The position numbers and the translations under genes are program-made. A stretch of 64,000 nucleotides of DNA from Oenanthe sinensis (taxonomy: Eukaryota; Streptophyta; Magnoliopsida; Apiales; Apiaceae): positions 17,691,886 to 17,755,885 of the forward strand of contig CM053800.1 of the NCBI GenBank assembly GCA_028671895.1, given 5' to 3'. This document shows, one piece after another, positions 36,171 to 49,193 of this stretch. The first letter of the stretch is position 1; each line of letters opens with the position of its first letter. The notes beneath the pieces are model-generated. The model made no database searches, was not told the DNA's origin, and saw only the letters and a list, made by a program, of their open reading frames with translations.

Positions 36171-36384
36171 TATTATTTCCCTTTAGTACAAGTTTGTAGA
36201 AGGGGGGTGGAATACAAACTTAAGAATTATGACCAATTCTTGCGGATATAAGTTTGTATCTAAAAGTGCTTAATTGTTTAGATTATTGAAACTAAGAAAT
36301 AGAATAGAAGATTAAAAAGAAATACTTGAAAAAAATCTTTCTAAAATTACTAGTGGATTGGTTTTCCACTAGTGAATATATTTC
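36171..36384 (-). repeat. 5' LTR of element D, truncated to R-U5
   Basis: The terminal base pair is altered (TATTATTTCC for TGTTATTTCC on the plus strand). It includes the R hairpin at 36349-36373 and stops at about 36384, where a family E PPT begins. The promoter-bearing U3 is missing. Confidence 0.82.
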
Positions 36385-36943
36385 ATAAAGCATAAATTGG
36401 GGGAGATTTTTAGGAAACAAACACTGATGTTGTCAGAGAATAAAGATCAGAGTTTACACTGTTGACGTCATTAGAGTTTATGAAGTTGTCTGTTAGAGTT
36501 TACTCTATCAGAGAAAACTCAATCAGAGTTTACTCTAACAGAGAATTCTCAAATCAGAAAATAAAGAACCGACAGAGTTTAACAATCAGAGTTTGAAAAA
36601 GAAACAAATAAATGAAAATATGATTAGGATAATGAAGAAGGATTCCTAATACAAGTCTATTGCCTTATTAAAGTTATTCTTTTTATAATCTGATTTGTAA
36701 TTGAATTGTAACTGTCTCTATATAAACATAGACATAGGTTAACATTATGTATCTTTACAAGTCTTATTTTTCATAACCTAGCAGCTCTTGAGAACAAAGA
36801 ATTTCTTGAGAGAGTTTTGTATTCCATTCATTATCATCAACACAAAACTGTGATTCTTTTTACATACTTGTGTTCATATTCAATTATTAGGTACTATTAC
36901 ATTCAACCCCCATTCGGTAATAGATTATCTTTCTGGGCAAACA
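36385..36943 (+). mobile_element. Family E fragment E3: PPT and LTR
   Basis: A PPT-like CATAAATTGGGGGAGAT (36391-36407) is followed by an LTR of 536 bp (36408-36943). The first bases are TTTTAGG, a change from TGTTAGG. U3 (36435-36600) holds CAGAGTTTA motifs. A TATA box is near 36718-36726. The end is GGGCAAACA. The rest of the element is missing. Confidence 0.82.
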
Positions 36944-37807
36944 TAAGAGAATCTCAAATATTGTCATATTTTTCTAATTATGAACTCTTACAATATATTA
37001 GGAATTTTTTTTTAAATATCGAAACATATTAAAATATTTTTATTAAAAATTATTATTAAATAATATTAATTATATCGATGAAAAGATAATATATTATATT
37101 GAATTGAAATTGAGATAACTTTTAGAACATCCAGTAGAATCTTATTAATAATATGAAAAAAATACAACCTTAAACGAACACTAGTCATTAAAAAAAAACA
37201 ATAGTAGTAATAATAATAATAATAATAATCAAAAACAAATAATAAAATTAAAACTAATAAATAAAGTTTCATACAATATATATTTTTATAAGGGATACTT
37301 AGCAGATGTGGCATTCTTGGAGCGATTAAGTCGTAGACATTAAAGTGTTATAACATGCTGAGGACGTGCATCTTAATATTATTTAATATCATAATATTAA
37401 TATAATAATAATAATAATGTAATACTATAATATTATAATATTAATATTATAATACTATAATATTATAATATTAGTGTTCCTTAATATTATTATAAAAAAC
37501 ACTATATTAAACGAACACATAAAAGAATCTTAATAATATTATTAATATCAATAAGATAACTAGTAAAACACATAAAAGAATTTTCTTAATATTATTAAAA
37601 AAAATACTACATTAAAGATATTGTCAAATATTGTCATATTTTTCTAATTATGAACTCTTACAATATATTGGAAAAAATATTTTTAAATATTGAAACATAT
37701 TAAAATGTTTTTATTAAAAATTATTATTAAATAATATTAATTATATCGATGAAAAGATAATATATTATATTAAATTTAAATTGAGATAACTAGTAGAACA
37801 TCTAGTA
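36944..37807. other. AT-rich non-coding DNA with a long direct repeat
   Basis: No ORF of note. 36955-37370 and the later copy (37625-37807 continuing at 49664-49935) share long stretches, so a roughly 415-bp unit is present twice, about 670 bp apart before E1 inserted. Simple TAA and AATATT runs occur at 37206-37230 and 37380-37500. The origin of the unit is unknown. Confidence 0.65.
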
Positions 37808-38300
37808 TGTTTGCCTAGATAAATAATCTATTATAGAAAAGGGTTAAATATAATAGATACCAAATAATCGATCAAGAATACAAGTATATAAAAGAAACAC
37901 TGTTTTGTATTTATGATGAACTTGAATACAAAACTCTCTCAAGAAATTCACTGTTATTAAGAGTTACAAGGTTATGAAAGATATATCTTGAATGTTACAA
38001 TAATGTTAACCTACGTTTGTGTTTATATAGACACAGTTGCAAATTCCTATTACAAAACAGATAATGAAAAGAATAGGTTCAATAAGATAATTTAGACTTG
38101 CATTCAAATTCCTTCTTCACTATCCAAATCAAACTCTGATTTGTATGTTTCCTTTTTAAACTCTGATTGTCAACTCTGTCGGTTATTTATTCTCTGATAG
38201 AGTAAACTCTGACCGACAGCTTCTTTATTCTCTGACAACGTCAGCAATCATAAACTCTGTTATGGTATTCTCTGACAGCATCAGTGTTTATTTTCTAACA
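37808..38300 (-). repeat. 3' LTR of element E1 (493 bp)
   Basis: The plus strand runs TGTTTGCCTAGATAAATAATC to TTTTCTAACA. The TATA sequence on the minus strand is at 38021-38030. Motif-bearing U3 is at 38120-38290. Confidence 0.9.
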
Positions 38301-38316
38301 ATCTCCCCCAATTTAT
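38301..38316 (-). other. Polypurine tract (element E1)
   Basis: The complement reads GAATAAATTGGGGGAGAT at the LTR border (the E family has ATTGGGGGAGAT rather than ATAGGGGGAGAT). Confidence 0.85.
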
Positions 38317-38401
38317 TCTTTATTAAGTAAAATATTAATTTCACTTATGATGTCAAAAATATGGAAACAAATGCATCAGAGTTTGAATCTTCCTTTTTGA
38401 C

Positions 38402-41400
38402 TTAGATTTTTCTATATGAGAAATCTTCTTTCAGAGATTGATCTAGTAGCTTTTCCCCATCATTCTTCAGTAATTCACTAAGCTTCTCTTTTAATTCTTT
38501 CATCTGCTCAGAAGAATCATCAATTTGGAATATAGCAGCTCTCAGATTATAGATTGATGATCTCTCCATTCTTTCATCTAAGGAAAAGCAACAGGCCTTC
38601 TTTTCATCAGGGTTTAAAATTAGTGTCGGAATCCCTAACACCATCTTGACCTTTGCATCTCCTTTTGCCATTTCTTTTTCTGTTCCATCTTCAAGCAAGT
38701 AACCAAGTTTGAATTCTTCAGAGTTTACCATGTGTAACCTTTCACTTTTCTTCTTCTTATTTATTACACCTTCTAAAATCTTCACCCATCTAGAGGTGGC
38801 TTCATTTTCATCATTGAGTAGATAAAGAAAATATTCAAGTTCTTTGGAGGCCTTGTGAATCAGATCTTCATCATCAATTTTCAACACTTTTCCATTCTCC
38901 AAGAAATATAGAATCTTTTCCTTTGCTTGAGTAGGAGCACCATCAAAGATATCCTTCACTATGTTTACAGATATTAATCTATCCAAATGTTCTTGAGATA
39001 ATTCTCTCTCAGGCTTGTCTTTCAATGAGAAGGGATCTCTGAATGTAGCAGTTTCACCCCTGTAGACCTTTGCTTGAGAATCACCAATGCCACCCTTTTT
39101 TTACCAAGTCTGGCATTGAGAGTCAGAGTTTGAGTTTTGGTCCACAGAAGATCAGGCTTTTTCTTTTTGATCAGAGATTGTTGATCTTCCTCTTCATTTG
39201 CAAACCTTGATCCACCTGGGAGAAATGTTATTCCTGACAAAGTGAGAGGAGTTCTTGATTTGGCTGAAGCTTTCTTTATAATTTTTGGAGTAGGTTTTGC
39301 TTGAACACTTGCAGGTTTAGGAGCTTCAATTGTTTTGACTTGAGCAGGCTTAGGAACAATTTTCTTTTGTTGAACAAGAGTTTTTCTTTGAACTGTATCT
39401 TTCTTGACATACTTCATTTTCTTCTGGACTTGAGCATTGTCAGTACCAGACTTATTCAATTCTTCCTCTATAGCAACTAGATCTATTCCTGGATTTTCTT
39501 CTACAAACAACTTTCTTGCCAGTTCTGCATCTTTCAGGTTCTGCTCTTCTATTTTCTCAGGCTTTTCTTCTTCTTCAAGCCTTTTAGCTAACTCCATGTC
39601 AGCATTCCTCAGAGTTTGCTTCTTGTTAGAGTTTATCCAAGAGTTTGATGGGATCAGAGTTCATGAGGTTTTCAGAGTTTGTTCAGACATCAGAGTTTGT
39701 TGCATCAGAGTTTGCTTCCCATCCTTATGACTCTCTTGGTCGTCATCATCAGGTTTATCATGTTTTTGAACAGCATCCTCCTTGCATTTGTCTGTAAACA
39801 TCTTCTCCCCCTTTCTGACATGTTTCCCTTTTTTTATAGTCAGGATTTCAACAATTGTGTGTAGCATGTTCTGCATAGAATTGACAGCTGTAAAAAGATT
39901 ATCAACCTTGACTTCTAAAGCATCATGTTTTGCTGAGACATTCTTGAGCTTCAATTCCAAAGCATGTTGATATGTTATAACATCAGTTTGAACACATGCA
40001 GTAGTTTATTAACTGATTCCTTTAGATCACAAACTTCATTGTGAAGACCCTTGGTCAACACAGTGGTAGCATTCAAAACTATTTTCATTTCATCAGAGTT
40101 TAATTCTTTGTCTGCCTTATTGATCAATTCATTAACATGGGGCCATGAAATTTTTTCATTAGGATATTTCCAAGACATATCCCAGGGATTGTCTGTGAGA
40201 GTTGAGAAGATATTCATTTGACGGCTCTGCTTTTGAGCTGAAATCCCTTTTGACATCTTTTGCATCTAAGGCAGCTTCAATTTCTCCCTTAAGAGTTTCA
40301 ACCACCATATAATCAGGATAATCCATTCTTAACCTCTCATGAGCAACAAAAGAATAAACAAGCGACTTCTTTGTGTTATACCTCTGAGTGAAGGGAATTG
40401 AAAGATCTGTAACTTTTTCATCAGTAAAAATTGGCTCATCAGAGTTTGTGTACTCCCCATCAGAGTTTATAGCATTATCAGAGATTGTCATATCAAAGTT
40501 TGTGGTGAATGATAAACTCTGAGTACTTGCAAAAGTAATAGAACATCCTAAATCACTCTTTTATTTTAAATTAATCTCATTACTTCTTAAATCACACATA
40601 TCATAACTTTTAATAGTTAGATTTTTCTCAATAGAAGTAACTAACTTTTTTCTCAATTCTATCTCTCCTTTTGCTAGATTCAGTATCTGCCTCTCATTAT
40701 TAATTCTGTTTATCACACATTTTACCTTAGTCTCACATGAAAGGTTCAACTCACTGTGTCCTACAGAAAAAAGAGGTGGCTGAGAAAGGAGGTGTGTAGT
40801 CACATGAATAGGGATGCCCTTTTCAGGACTATTCATAGTCATCCCATCAGTAAAAGTTGGAAAGGTAAAATCTGAACTTATAGTATCAGAGAATGAAAAT
40901 TCTAAAAAAGAAGTCAGAGTTTATACCTTGAGTTGTAGTTGAAGTGGATGTAGTTTCCATAGGTTGTTTAGAGAGTGGTTGCACCAAGATAGCATCAGAG
41001 ATTGCCATAGGAACTTCATCAGGGTCTATCTCCTCAGCATCAGCAAAAGCAAGATCTTCCAAGATTGACTGAATGCCTGCATCCAAACTTTGATTAGATG
41101 GTTCTTGTGTGGCAGGGGTATTAACAACTGCTTCAATCCTTTAAGTTGAAGGTTCTTATGTGTTGTACCCTTGATCTCTGATGGCTTCATTTGCTTCATT
41201 TGTGGCTACTTCAACTCTTTGTGTTGAAGGTTTTTGTGTGTCTGGCCCAAAAATGACTGCTACCTCACTTTGAGAGGCAGGTTCTTGTGTGTCCTGGCCA
41301 AATAAAACTTGTTTCTTCTTCTTTCTTGTGAATTGTTTTGTACTAGGAGAGGCTGGAGTTTATTTTGATTTCCTTACTTCCATCTCCTTTCTTACTTCTT

Positions 41401-42860
41401 CTGTCAGCTCCCTCATTCTTTCATATGATATCTCCTTGATAATTTATTTGGGAGATTGAACAAGAGAATTAGAGATTGTCACAGGAACAGCTTCACCTTC
41501 AGTAACATCACCAACAGTCGCATTATCACCATCCAACTCAAGTTTCACTAACTCATCAGAGTTTATCAAAGCATCAGAATTTATTTTTGCCTCAGAGTTT
41601 AATGGATTGTCAGAGTTTACTGCTTCATCAGATTTTATGCCTTCAGTGTTTAGCCCTTCAGTGATTGTAGCCTTAATCAGTCTTCTCCTTTTCTTTTTGA
41701 TCTATGGCATTGGATTTACAATAAATGGCTTCATAAAAGGTGCAGAAGGAATTTCTGAAGCCTTCTTGACAACCTCTTTCACTGGAAAAACCAATACATC
41801 ATCACTATCATCAGACTTGGTTCATCAATCAATTTTCTTTTCATTGGAGAAGACTCCTTTATTGACTTTTCCTTCCTTTTGCTTGTGCCTTGGTGTTGAG
41901 TGGTTTGTTTTACAACTACAGTCTTTTAGGATACTGTAGAGGTTGGCAATTGTGTTTGGGAAACAGTGTTTGGTTGGAGGATTGGGTTAGAATCAGAGGT
42001 TGCCAAACTCTGATCCATAGCCACTGATAGAAAATCCCTCTCATACATGGTAGGCATTCTATGATTTAAGAGAAGCATGACCCATGTGGGATAAAAGAGT
42101 TTAGGAAGTTTACCTTCAGCCTCCTTCTTGGCATCTTTTCGAGTAAGATCGGTAAAAATCCTCGTATTCATATAAAAAATAACTAAACTGTGATCATACT
42201 CAAAACTTACATCAAGCAATAAATGGCTAAAAATTAACTATAAAAATCTAGCAAAATATGTAGTATGTGCATCATCATCTATTTTACTAGCTAATTGCCT
42301 AATAATCAAATAGGAAAATTAAATTGCAAGTTATGGGTCAGAGGATACCCAATCTGTTATGAGAGCTGTGGAATTGCTTCAAAATTGGTGCATTTAGCAG
42401 TGAAAGCCCTTGTGATGCAATCAATGAATAAGCTTCATTCTCTTCTTAGATTTGGCCTGGTTAGACTTCCCAACTTTGATAGGCTTCCTCCAAAGCCTAT
42501 TGTTCTAAAGAATTCTTTGATTTGTTCATCATTTACCAAATCATCATACATAACCACTTCTGGAAGATGAAGGGCATGTCTCACCACAACAGGAGTTATA
42601 GAGTATTTTCCATTGTATTGAAATGTGATGATGGGCTCCTCATCATAACCAGCATTATTAAACTTTGCAGTATACCAGATTTTAAGCAGAGTTTGAGCAG
42701 ATAAATTATTGGGTTCCTGAATAGCGTACCCAATATAGTTGTTCTGCAAAAAATCTTGAATAACATGAAAATCTTTAGGAGCATCAGTTTTATTCAAGAG
42801 AGAGATATAATTAGTGGCGGTGGATATGTAGTTTTGAAAGGAGAGTCCTTTGGATGCCAT
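38402..42860 (-). pseudogene. env-like ORF (element E1), broken
   Basis: ATG at 42860 (complement). The N-domain (to about 42350) includes the segment RREWS followed downstream by F.AK..NFDAI, shared with B, D and F. The middle is basic and Ser-rich, with KRK-type clusters near 41830-41880 and CAGAGTTTA motifs. A helical Glu/Lys-rich part (39597-39022) follows, then a better preserved C-terminal domain (39025-38402, about 207 codons) that recurs in E2. No signal peptide or clear membrane segment. Many stops and shifts. Function unknown. Confidence 0.72.
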
Positions 42861-43372
42861 TGTAATACAGAGAATGGCGGGTATGAAGAATTAGGGTTTT
42901 AGAGAAAAAGAGAGAGACGAGAAGATGCAGATAGTGAAAATATCAAAATAAACTATTCCCTCCCAATTGCATATAGTGTATAGTGGGACACATGGCATGA
43001 AATCACTGGAAGAGTAATGAGTAGTGCAATTTTCAAAATACAGTAAGAGTGTATGTATCTGTGTCTAAAAAGGAATCAATTTTCATGAGACACACATCCC
43101 TATGATTAGTCCAATCTAAGAATAACAGTTATGATGTCACAAAATGAAATATGATTTCATAAATAATATCTCAGAGTTTAGCATATAATCAGAGTTTAGC
43201 ATTTAATCAGAGTTTATATAAGTCAGAGTTTAATATTCACTGTCAGAGTTTACCACACACTCTCACAGAGTATACCATAAACACTGATATCATGTGATTA
43301 GAGATTAGATGTTCCAATGATCAGAGTTTACTACATACTCTGATATAGTTTATTATATACTCTGATTGTCTA
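42861..43372 (-). other. pol-env interval of element E1 with motif cluster
   Basis: No ORF. About ten CAGAGTTTA/TAAACTCTG-type motifs lie at 43170-43370, directly after pol. The position is equivalent to the B array at 9402-9496. Confidence 0.75.
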
Positions 43373-46300
43373 TTACCTGTCATCTGGAGTTGAGCCACTT
43401 GTCACCATTCCTAATTCAGAAACAAATCTTGTAAAAGAAGCTTCACATAGAGGCTTGGTGAAGATATCTTCTAACTATTAATCTGAGGGAACAAAATGCA
43501 TTTCAATTGTTCCTTCCATGAAATGATATCTGATACTGATGTGCTTTGTTAGAGAATAATGAACTGGATTTTCTGCCATTGCAATAGCACTTTGATTATC
43601 ACAATAAATAGGAATTTTTGAAAAGTTCAAACCATAGTCTAACAGTTGATTTCTCATCCATAAAATATGTGCACAACAACTTCCTGCAGCTATATATTCA
43701 GCCTCTTTTGTTGATGTTGAGATAAATTTTTATTTCTTACAGAACCATGAGACAATTCGTCCACCTAGAAATTGACAACTGCCACTTGTGCTTTTCCTAT
43801 CAATTTTGCATCCTACAAAGTCAACATCTGAATAGCCTATTAATTTGAAGTCAGACGCTCTAGGATACCATAAGCCAAGATTAATGGTGCCCTTGAGATA
43901 TCTAAAAATTCTATTAATAACAATCAAATGAGGTTCCCTTGGATTTGCCTGAAATCTAGCACATACACAGGTTGCAAACATAATGTATGGTCTACTTGTA
44001 ATCAAATAGACAAGTGATCCAATCATGCATTTATATGCTGTAATATCTACAGACTCTCTAGTGTCTTGATCAAGCTTGGTTGCAGTAACCATTGGAGTTG
44101 TAGAAGATATAGAGTCTTGCATTTGAAACTTAGTGAGTAGATTCTTTGTATATTTAGACTGATTTATGAAAATACCTTCATCAGTCTGTTTCACTTGCAA
44201 CCCTAGAAAATAACTCAATTCTCCCATCATGCTCATTTGATACCTATACTGCATTAGATTTGAAAATCTTTTACAGAGTTTCTCATTAGTGGAACTAAAT
44301 ATAATATCATCAACATATATTTGAATCACATATATTTGAACCAATAATAAATCCTTACATTGAGTTCTATAAAACAAGGTTTTATCAATTATACCTCTTA
44401 TAAAACCACTTTCAAGTAAAAATTGAGCCAGAGTTTCATACTAGGCTCTTAGTGCTTGCTTGAGTCCATATAAGGCTTTATCCAGTTTATAGATATGATT
44501 TGGATTTTTTGGATTGACAAAGCCATGTGGTTGTTCAACATAAACCTCTTCTTTAATTTCTCCATTTAAAAATGCACTTTTAACATACATCTGGTAGACC
44601 TTGAATTTCTTGTGTGCAGCATAAGCAAGAAAAATTCTGATTGCTTTAAGTCTAGCTACAGGTGCAAAAGTTTCGTCATAATCAATGCCTTTCTGCTGAG
44701 AGTAACCTTTGAAACTAGTCTTGCTTTTTTTTCTTGTAATGATTTAATCAGAGTTTGTCTTGTTCCTAAAAATCCACTTTGGGCAAACAATTGATCTATT
44801 CTTTGGCCTTGGAAATAGGGTCCAAACTTCATTTCTTTCAAACTTATTTAATTCTTCCTGCATTAAACCCAATCTGCATCTTTCAAAGCATCTTCACCCT
44901 TCCTTGGTTCTATTTGAGAAAGAAAAATATGAAATAGACATTCATTCTGAGTAGCTTTTCTTATCTGTACTCCACTTTCTAGATCCCCAATAATCATGTC
45001 AAGTGTGTGATCTTTGGTCCATTTTCTTAGATGTGGAAAATTTGTTGAACTAGATGCTCCCTATGATTTGTGCCTTTATAGAATGATTCTTCTGTAAATG
45101 ATGATCCTCCCCCTGAAGTTGTCCTTCCATCAGTGTTTGATGACTCAGAGTTTATGTACTCAGAGTTAGAATTATCAGAGATTGAGTGATCAGTGTTTGT
45201 GGTCTCAGGGTTTGATTGATCAGATTTTAGGGTTTCAGAGTTTGTTTTTGTCAAAGTTTGGTCAGACTCTGATATTTCAATAATTGAGGTTTGTTATCTA
45301 ATATCAGTTAGTGATTGATGTTGCTCCCCCTCAACATGTATAGAATCTTCAATTTCTATTTCAATCATTTCTGAATCAGAGTTTAAGGGATCAGAGTTTT
45401 AACTCACCAGAGTTTGGTTCAACAGAGTTTATCTCATCAGAGTTTAGCTCAACAAAGTTTGTCTCATCACAGTTTAACTCTTCAGAGTTTGTGTTCTGCA
45501 ATTCATTTTTAAAACTCAGAGATTCCTGAGCATCTTCATCATGTAACCCAGCTATTTTTCCTTCATCAAAAGAGACATTAATAGATTCCATGACTACCCC
45601 GGTCCTTAAATTAAACACTTTGAATGCTCTTGAAGAGGTTTTAGAAGTTGTTGCATAACCAACAAAAATTCTTTCATCTGCTTTGAGTTCAAATTTCTTC
45701 AATTGTTCAGGATGTGTATTGAGAATAAAATACTTGCTTCCAAAGATATGAAAGTATTTTACATTTGGCTTTCTTCCCTTCAATGTTTCATATGGAGTCA
45801 TTCCATGTTTATTTATCAAAGTGCAATTCTAAGTAATGCATGCAGTATTCACAGCTTCTGCCCAAAAATAAGTAGGTTGCTTTGCTCCTTATAGTATTGT
45901 TCTGGCATCTTGAATTAGAGTTCTGTTCTTTCTTTCAAATACACCATTTTGTTGAGGTGTGCCAGGTGCTGAAAATTGTTGAATAATTCCTTTTATTGAG
46001 CAGAATTCCTCCATTGCAGAGTTCTTAAACTATGTTCCATTGTCACTCCTTAAATTCTTTACCTTGTGTGGTGATCCATTTTCAATCATTGCTATATGAT
46101 AAAAAATTATCTCTACAGTTTCATCCTTTTTATGGAAAAAGTACACCCCGGTAAATCTAGTGTAATCATCAACTATCACCAGAGTATATTTTTTCTTTCC
46201 AATGAACATAATGTTGACAAGACCAAATAAATCAAGATGCAATAGATGAAAATGTTGATCAATAGAATTTTCAGTTTTGCTCTTGAAAGACGTCTTCTTT

Positions 46301-46845
46301 TGTTTGGTTTTTTGATATGAATCACAAAGTCCATCATAATGAAATTGAACTTTTGGAAGACTTCTAACTAGATCCTTTTTCACCAATTCATTAATATTTC
46401 CAAAGTTCAAATGACACAGCTTTTTGTACAAATTCCAGCTTTTCAAAGATGATGCCTTTCCAAGTAAACAAGTTAAGGGACCATCAGAGTTTACATCCAA
46501 GCTTGCTTCAAATAAGTTGTTAATTCTTTGACCAATAAGAACAATTTTTCCATCCTTTTTGATTTTCGCTTCACAATGAGTTCCATAAAATTCCAGAGAA
46601 TAACCTCTATCTGTTATTTGACTCACACTTAACAGATTATGCTTGAGTCCTTCAACCAGAGCTACATATTCAATGATGACATTTCCAATAATAATATTTC
46701 CATATCCCAGTGTTCTTCCTATGTTGCCATCTCCATAAGATACTGTTGGGCCAGCCTTCTCCTCAAACTCTGAAAGCAGGGATTTGTTTCCAGTCATATG
46801 TGCAGAACATCCACTATTAATCACTAGGATATTTTTCCTGTTTCC
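43373..46845 (-). pseudogene. pol: pol (element E1), broken, protease Asp lost
   Basis: The protease motif has Asn for the catalytic Asp (46816-46818; NSGCS). The integrase zinc and core regions (46824-46030) include LHLDLFG and SDNGT, with a stop after it. The Glu-containing segment and C-terminal part follow, to about 45391. The hinge (45400-45250 and 45254-45027) is full of N-S-D/N-S-E repeats from the family motif. RT has breaks at about 44850, 44650 and 44400. YVDD is at 44306-44317. RNase H keeps YSDVDF, followed by a stop near 43730. The frame ends at 43373. Confidence 0.85.
45106..45114 (-). other. Central PPT-like tract (element E1)
   Basis: The complement reads AGGGGGAGG, in the integrase-RT hinge. 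Confidence 0.4.
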
Positions 46846-46886
46846 CTACAATCATTTAATGAAAATTAATTAGTAGATTTTGGGAC
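46846..46886 (-). other. Intron-like gag-pro junction segment (41 nt), element E1
   Basis: On the minus strand it begins GTCCC, contains TACTAAT (close to the consensus branch point) and ends TTGTAG before GG. Length is 2 modulo 3. In the protease frame it contains three stops, including TAG directly before the first Gly codon. Simple -1 frameshifting upstream could not pass through it. Confidence 0.55.
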
Positions 46887-49145
46887 CCAAACAAGTTTGG
46901 GTCCTTTCTTTTGAAACATGTTAACTTTTGCAGCAGAAGTACTTTTATCAGAGTTTATGTTAACAGAGTTTACACTATCATAGTTTGCATTATCAGAGTT
47001 TATACTGTCAGAGTATATTTTTCTTGTATCAAATTTTATTACATATATATATTTGACAACATGTTTTGGAGATTTATTTAGTTGAGGCAATGGTTCATAT
47101 TAATTGTAATATAAACTATGATATTCTTTGCATGTGTAAATTCAATGTCATAGACTACCACAGTGAAAACATGGATTTTATGGTCTATATCTAGTTTATC
47201 TTCTAACCTCTAAACTAGGTCTCTCAGGTTCCTTCTTTTTATTTTATTTACAGTCAATGGCAAGGTGATTTGAATTACCACAAGTAAAACAGGCTTTTCT
47301 AGAAGCATCAGAGATATATTTATAGTTATTCTCCTTAGTAATTCCTATTTTGCCATTTCTATTTCTTTTCACCTTTGTAGGTTTGTTTTTATTAGTGACT
47401 GCCTTCAACTTTTCCTTAGTTGCTTCTGTGAGAGTAATCTTATATTCACTTTTTTATTTTCTGACACACTATTCTTTTTACCTATGTTATTATTAGAGCA
47501 TTCATCAGAAATATTCTTCTTGTCATTACTAGCTCTAACAAATTTTACAGGTTCACTCAAAGTTCCTTTTTTGTGTGTTTTAGTGTGTGTTTCCTTGTCA
47601 GATTGATAACCTAAGGCAGAAGTACAATTCTTGTTAGAAATCATTTGTTGGACTCTCTTACCAGAGTTTGTCCAAACTATGAAAGTTTCCTTCTCTTTAG
47701 TTGTCACAGATTTTAAATATTCAACTTGTATTTCTAACTGAGTTTGCATGTGTATAGCATTATCATAGTCTTTCTTAGTGCTAAGTATATGTGAATTTTC
47801 TGATTCAAGAAGGTCATTCCTAGCTGTCAGAGTTTGTATCTCAAATTTTAATCTTTCATTTTCAAGAGACTGTGATTTAAAGCTAACATGCAAAGTTCTA
47901 AGAAAAGATTTTAATTCATGGATATCTTCAGTATTAAAATTGAAGAGAGTTTTGTACCTTATCAGAGTTTAAGATGAGAGCATCAGTGTTTGTCATGAGA
48001 GCATAGTTAGTTTCCTCTTCAGAGTCTGAGGAATCCATCCAATCTTTCTTTGATGTGATTAGTTCTTTTCCAGATTTCTTGCTTCTGCATTCAGTAGCAA
48101 AGTACCCCATCTTTTTACACTGGTAACACTTGAATTTAGATTTATCAACAGTTTTTGATTTTCCATCTTTATCTTCTCTTTTCCTGAATCTGTCCTTCTT
48201 TTCTAGTTCTTCATGCTTCTTTTGTAAGTTCATTTGCTTTCTATACTTCTTATATTTCATCTTCTTGAAGCCTTTAACAATCATTGCAACCATCTCCATC
48301 ATGTCAGAGTCTAAAGAGTCATCAGTGTTTACATCATAGTTTGCCTTAAACTCAGATTCACTGTTTTCCTTAGTCACAACAGCTTTTCCTTTTCTTTTTT
48401 AGGCTTTTAGGGCCTTTTCTTTTGGTTCTTCAACATTCAATGCAACAGATTTTGCCTTGCTACTTTTCCTATATTTTCTTTGTTGTAACTCCAAATCATG
48501 TGTCTTCAGTCTTCCATATACTTCAACTAGAGACATCTCATCCAAATCAGCCATGTCTTTTATTAAGGATGTTTGCAAATCCCATTTTTCAGGAAGAGCC
48601 CTTAGAAACTTGGTGTTAGAATCCTCATTGTCATACACCTTATCCACCAAAGCCAAGTTATTTAACAGAGTTAGAAATCTGTCATAAATATTTGTGAGGG
48701 ACTCATTCTGTTTAGCTTCAAAATATTCATACTCTTGAATTAGAACATATCTTCTATTCTTCTTGATTTCCTTAGTTCCTTGGCATTGAACCTCTAGTAC
48801 ATCCCAGATTTCTTTAGCATTTTTGCATGCAATTACCCTGTTAGACATTACAGAGACAAGACTGTTATGCAGAATGTTCTTTACCTTTGCTTTTTTGAGA
48901 ATTTCTAGTTTTTCCTCATTGGTCCACTCATTTTTGTCTTTCAAGGTGTAGTATTCAGGAACCTGTCTTCCTTCTACAATTGTTGATGACACTAATTTGG
49001 TTGGAAGATACTGGCCTTCATTAATTCTATCAAAATAATCAAGATCTGTGGCTTCCAAGAACATCAACATCTTCACCCTCCATGCAGGGTACTCAACTTT
49101 CTTCAAGATTGGAATTCTTATGCTTTCATACTTGTTTCCAGACAT
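46887..49145 (-). pseudogene. gag: gag (element E1), broken
   Basis: ATG at 49145 (complement). The first 248 codons (to 48399) are an uninterrupted Sirevirus Gag core with YPAWRVKMLMFLEATD, IQEYEYFEAKQNES, LRALPEKW and EVYGRLKTHDLELQQ segments. After a stop, zinc knuckle 1 at 48087-48128 has Tyr for His (CX2CX4YX4C). A coiled-coil-like part follows (47893-47405). Zinc knuckle 2 at 47250-47291 is intact. The Asn/Ser/Asp repeat tail (47060-46930) is encoded by the family motif. It ends VWVPK at the junction. Confidence 0.87.
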
Positions 49146-49179
49146 GTTTTTATGATCTTTTAGTTGTATTTAACTGCCT

Positions 49180-49191
49180 GCTCTGATACCA
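49180..49191 (-). other. Primer-binding site (initiator tRNA-Met), element E1
   Basis: The complement is TGGTATCAGAGC, two bases from the 5' LTR. Confidence 0.9.
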
Positions 49192-49193
49192 AT

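Larger units (their letters stand above)
17181..36384 (-). mobile_element. Sirevirus element D (minus strand), split by element C
   Basis: In minus orientation: truncated 5' LTR (36171-36384), PBS, gag, pol, pol-env interval, env-like ORF, PPT and 3' LTR (17181-18463). Element C (18973-26228) sits inside the env-like ORF. It belongs to the same group as F by gag, pol, env and LTR resemblance. It is inserted in the A2 LTR on its left. The right LTR is cut at about 36384 by a family E fragment, so no target duplication can be shown. Confidence 0.87.
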
